24,536 nucleotides of DNA from UBA8522 sp049287565. Lineage in GTDB: Bacteria; Acidobacteriota; Aminicenantia; Aminicenantales; UBA8522. The translations under genes and the position numbers were made by a program. The notes beneath the pieces were generated by a model. It searched no databases, was not told the origin of the DNA, and was given only the letters and a program-made list of their open reading frames with translations. Location of the stretch: positions 1-24,536 of the forward strand of contig JBAQGA010000066.1 of assembly GCA_049287565.1 (NCBI GenBank), given 5' to 3'. Position 1 is the stretch's first letter; each line of letters starts with the position of its first letter. Shown in pieces: positions 22,187 to 24,536 of this stretch.

Positions 22187-24337
22187 ATGAAAAAAACAGC
22201 GTGCTTTGCGATGATCGCTCTGGCTTTGGCCATGGTCCTGCCAGTGCTGGCCGCGGCGGCGCAGAAATCCCAGTCCGCGGAGGTCCTTCTCGGCGCCGCG
22301 CTCCATCAGGAAGAAGTGGAGGGGAATTTTGAGGCGGCGATCGAAACCTACAAGAAGATCCTGACGGACTATCCTGACAATAGGCCGATTGCGGCAAGAG
22401 CCCTGCTCCAGATGGGTCGATGCTACGAGAAGCTCGGCAAAAGCGGTGCGCGCATGGCCTATGAGCGTCTGGTGCGTGACTATGCCGACCAGGCTGATCA
22501 GGTCAAACTGGCGCGTAACCGCCTGGCCTCGTTGGCCGCTCCGGCCCCCGTGACGATGACGGCCCGCATGCTGGAGAATCCGCCGGGCGATACCCCGGGC
22601 TGTAGAGTCTCTCCTGACGGCCGGTATCTGACCCTCACGGATTGGCGCACGGGCGACCTCGCCATCCGGGATCTCCAGACCGGCAAGGACCGCCGGTTGA
22701 CGGACGAGGGCACAGAAGGAAATGAAGATGCCGCGGTCAGCCAAGGGGCAGGAGGGGCGACCTGGTCATCCGACGGCAAACAGATCGCTTATGCCTGGAA
22801 TTTCTCCGATTCGGTCGTCAGACGTCGCGAGCTGAGAGTTGTCGGAGTCGAGGGCGGCAAGCCCCGGATACTCGCTCAGTTCGACGGCGGGGAGGTCGGG
22901 AGCTTCGTCTGGTCTCCTGACGAAAAGCACATCGCGGCAACTGTCTATCCTGAGAATGGATTGCCCGGGATCGCACTGATTTCCACAGCAGATGGATCGC
23001 CCCGGACGCTTATTGAATTGAAGCGCGAGATCTGGCCCACGAACAAGGTCTTTTCACCTGATAGCCGGCACATCGCCTATGACCGCCTGCCTGATGAGTC
23101 GTCTCCGGAGCGGGACATCTTCCTGATGTCGATTGACACAGGTCAGGAAATCCCGTTGATCCAGCACCCCGCCGACGACTACCTGCTCGGCTGGTCACAG
23201 GACGGCAAATGGATCGTCTTTGCCAGCGACCGCACGGGCGCCCTCGGTTTGTGGGTGGTCGGCATGTCGGCGACGAAAACTCATGGAGAACCGAAGCTTG
23301 TCAAGCCCGGCATCGACCGCATCCTGCCCGTCGGGATGACGCGCGAGGGCGCGCTTTATTACGGCGTGGTCCGGGCGACGGAAGACGTCTTTGTCGCCGA
23401 CATCGACCCCACGTCCGGAAAAGTCACCGGTCCTTCCAGGAAGGCGATCGAGCAGTTTGAAGGAGGGAATTTCACGCCTTGCTACTCACCCGACGGAAAA
23501 TATATGGCCTACGTGTCCAGGCGTGGCAACTCTCCCTATCCGACAAACGTCGGCAACGCTCTTTGCATTCGATCACTCGACACCGGGCAGGAACGGGTTT
23601 TCTACAGGGAGATTTGGAGGCAGGGACTTCGCCATGTCGGCCTATCTGGGTGGTCTCCGGACGGCAGGCTCATCGCCTTCACGGGATCGGGGGAAATCTC
23701 CAGAAGGGGCATATACCATATCGACCTGGAAACAGACGAGATCACCCCTGTCGTCAGCTGTGGCCCCGATGAGAGGATGATGGGCGGTAGCTACGGTCCC
23801 GATAAAACCTATTACTTTCTGCGCGGAAATATGAAAGAGGGTTTTACACAGATTGTGGTTCACGACCTCGAATCCGGCCAAAAGCGGGAGCTTTACCGGC
23901 TGCCTAAGTTGGAAATGATCGGCATCGCGCTTTCTCCGGACGGCCGCTGGCTGTCGTTTGCCAACGCCGGCTGGGGCGGTGTGAGATCCCTGAAGATCAT
24001 GCCGGCCACGGGTGGAGAGGCAAGGGAAATTTGGAGTTTCGGGGAAATGAAGCAGGGAGTGCCCCCTATCTCTCTTACCTGGGCTCCCGATGGGCGATAC
24101 ATCTTGTTCGGCGCGCCGGACCTGACAAACCTGCGGGTCTGGGATCTGTGGAGGGTGCCCGTCGAGGGAGGCAAGCCGCCCGAAAAGATGGGATTACAGA
24201 CAAGGTGGGGCATGTGGGACCTGACGGTCCATCCCAGCGGGCGGCAGCTGGCTTTCGCCAGCCGAGGCGGCCCCTCCGATGAATCCGAATTGTGGGTGCT
24301 GGAGAACTTCCTCCCGCCCGCTAAGAGCTCGAAATAA
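22187..24337 (+). CDS. Secreted TPR/TolB-like WD40 beta-propeller protein
   Basis: 716 residues from ATG 22187, preferred to the in-frame ATG at 22142 because GGGAGGT lies five bases upstream and the product then starts with a clear signal peptide (MKKTACFAMIALALAMVLPV). Residues about 30-110 are helical TPR-like repeats (GNFEAAIETYKKILTDYPDN, RALLQMGRCYEKLGK). From about 125 onward there are many PD40-type blades with the signature SPDGR/WSxDGK (CRVSPDGRYLTLTD, TWSSDGKQIAYAWN, VWSPDEKHIAATVY, YSPDGKYMAYVSRR, GWSPDGRLIAFTG, ALSPDGRWLSFAN, WAPDGRYILFGAPD), enough for one or two propellers as in TolB-related proteins. It has no enzymatic motif; a scaffold or binding role in the periplasm is inferred. 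The phased repeats upstream suggest control by the adjacent two-component system. Confidence 0.85.
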   Translation: MKKTACFAMIALALAMVLPVLAAAAQKSQSAEVLLGAALHQEEVEGNFEAAIETYKKILTDYPDNRPIAARALLQMGRCYEKLGKSGARMAYERLVRDYADQADQVKLARNRLASLAAPAPVTMTARMLENPPGDTPGCRVSPDGRYLTLTDWRTGDLAIRDLQTGKDRRLTDEGTEGNEDAAVSQGAGGATWSSDGKQIAYAWNFSDSVVRRRELRVVGVEGGKPRILAQFDGGEVGSFVWSPDEKHIAATVYPENGLPGIALISTADGSPRTLIELKREIWPTNKVFSPDSRHIAYDRLPDESSPERDIFLMSIDTGQEIPLIQHPADDYLLGWSQDGKWIVFASDRTGALGLWVVGMSATKTHGEPKLVKPGIDRILPVGMTREGALYYGVVRATEDVFVADIDPTSGKVTGPSRKAIEQFEGGNFTPCYSPDGKYMAYVSRRGNSPYPTNVGNALCIRSLDTGQERVFYREIWRQGLRHVGLSGWSPDGRLIAFTGSGEISRRGIYHIDLETDEITPVVSCGPDERMMGGSYGPDKTYYFLRGNMKEGFTQIVVHDLESGQKRELYRLPKLEMIGIALSPDGRWLSFANAGWGGVRSLKIMPATGGEAREIWSFGEMKQGVPPISLTWAPDGRYILFGAPDLTNLRVWDLWRVPVEGGKPPEKMGLQTRWGMWDLTVHPSGRQLAFASRGGPSDESELWVLENFLPPAKSSK

Positions 24338-24349
24338 ATATCTTGCAGG

Positions 24350-24381
24350 GGAGGGGATAGGGACAATGGCCTATCCCCTCC
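24350..24381 (+). terminator. Strong hairpin after the propeller gene
   Basis: The stem GGAGGGGATAGG / CCTATCCCCTCC (12 perfect pairs) with an 8-base loop starts 13 bases after the stop. It lacks a T-run, so it is a transcript-stabilising hairpin or an atypical terminator rather than a textbook intrinsic terminator. Confidence 0.55.
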
Positions 24382-24414
24382 TGAGGATTCCGGCGCGATA
24401 GTACGGCAAAATCA

Positions 24415-24493
24415 AAATCGGGGACTAAATCGGGGACGGTCCTATTTTTTATCACCCTCTCCCTTCACCCACTCCCTCTACCCTCTCCCATCA
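24415..24493. repeat. Tandem AAATCGGGGAC repeat and pyrimidine-rich tract
   Basis: AAATCGGGGAC occurs twice, one base apart (24415-24425, 24427-24437). The second copy continues as GGTCCTATTTTTT, matching the 6476 arm family. A CT-rich tract (ACCCTCTCCCTTCACCC and similar) follows, of the kind seen at 4441-4476. No gene is visible from 24338 to the window end. Confidence 0.6.
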
Positions 24494-24536
24494 GAGATTG
24501 TGTCACAACAGGTGATAGATTTGGGCTATAGAGTGC

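Noticed and set aside
1..24536. CRISPR array, tRNA, rRNA or an intact insertion sequence
   Set aside because: I found no regularly spaced direct repeats with variable spacers, no cloverleaf or rRNA core sequences, and no transposase or integrase reading frame.

Overview
The window reads as a chromosomal segment of a moderately high-GC, diderm (Gram-negative-type) bacterium. The envelope genes show this: a TolC-type outer membrane channel, an Omp85 barrel with POTRA domains, a TamB-type periplasmic protein and proteins with twin-arginine-like signals. The pairing of DUF6599-like and DUF362-like secreted proteins, and the many intergenic palindromes ending in GGGGAC, remind me of Candidatus Aminicenantes or a related Acidobacteriota-like lineage. 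That placement is an impression from gene content and was not tested. I see no rRNA, tRNA, CRISPR array or intact transposase.

Layout. (1) 1-2448, plus strand: the tail of an unknown gene, a MacB/LolD-type ABC ATPase and a TolC-family channel, probably the end of an export operon. (2) 2466-6407, minus strand: two tandem copies of a DUF6599-DUF362 gene pair, all four products apparently exported. (3) 6752-13219, plus strand: one very long gene whose product joins a complete TamB-like protein to five POTRA-like domains and an Omp85 barrel. This is the most striking object here. (4) 13320-14519: a GpgS-like glycosyltransferase (compatible-solute synthesis). (5) 14693-15304, minus strand: a HigBA toxin-antitoxin module lying between two direct copies of a 74-75 bp repeat. 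(6) 15525-17159: a secreted beta-propeller/transglutaminase-like protein. (7) 17284-18948: a two-gene ABC-2 exporter starting right at the edge of a palindromic element. (8) 19357-24337: a sensor kinase, an OmpR/PhoB-type response regulator and a secreted TPR/TolB-like propeller protein.

Two regulatory signals stand out. Arrays of CTTGACC-type direct repeats with an exact 11-bp period precede both the kinase gene and the propeller gene, at the same distance (within 1 bp) from a candidate -10 box. This suggests that the response regulator controls its own operon and the propeller gene. Upstream of higB a near-consensus promoter places the expected transcription start on the GTG start codon, implying a leaderless toxin mRNA, and operator-like repeats overlap the same promoter.

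The gaps between genes hold at least seven hairpin or inverted-repeat elements, several sharing GGGGAC ends. They look like non-autonomous REP/MITE-type repeats mobilised from elsewhere in the genome.
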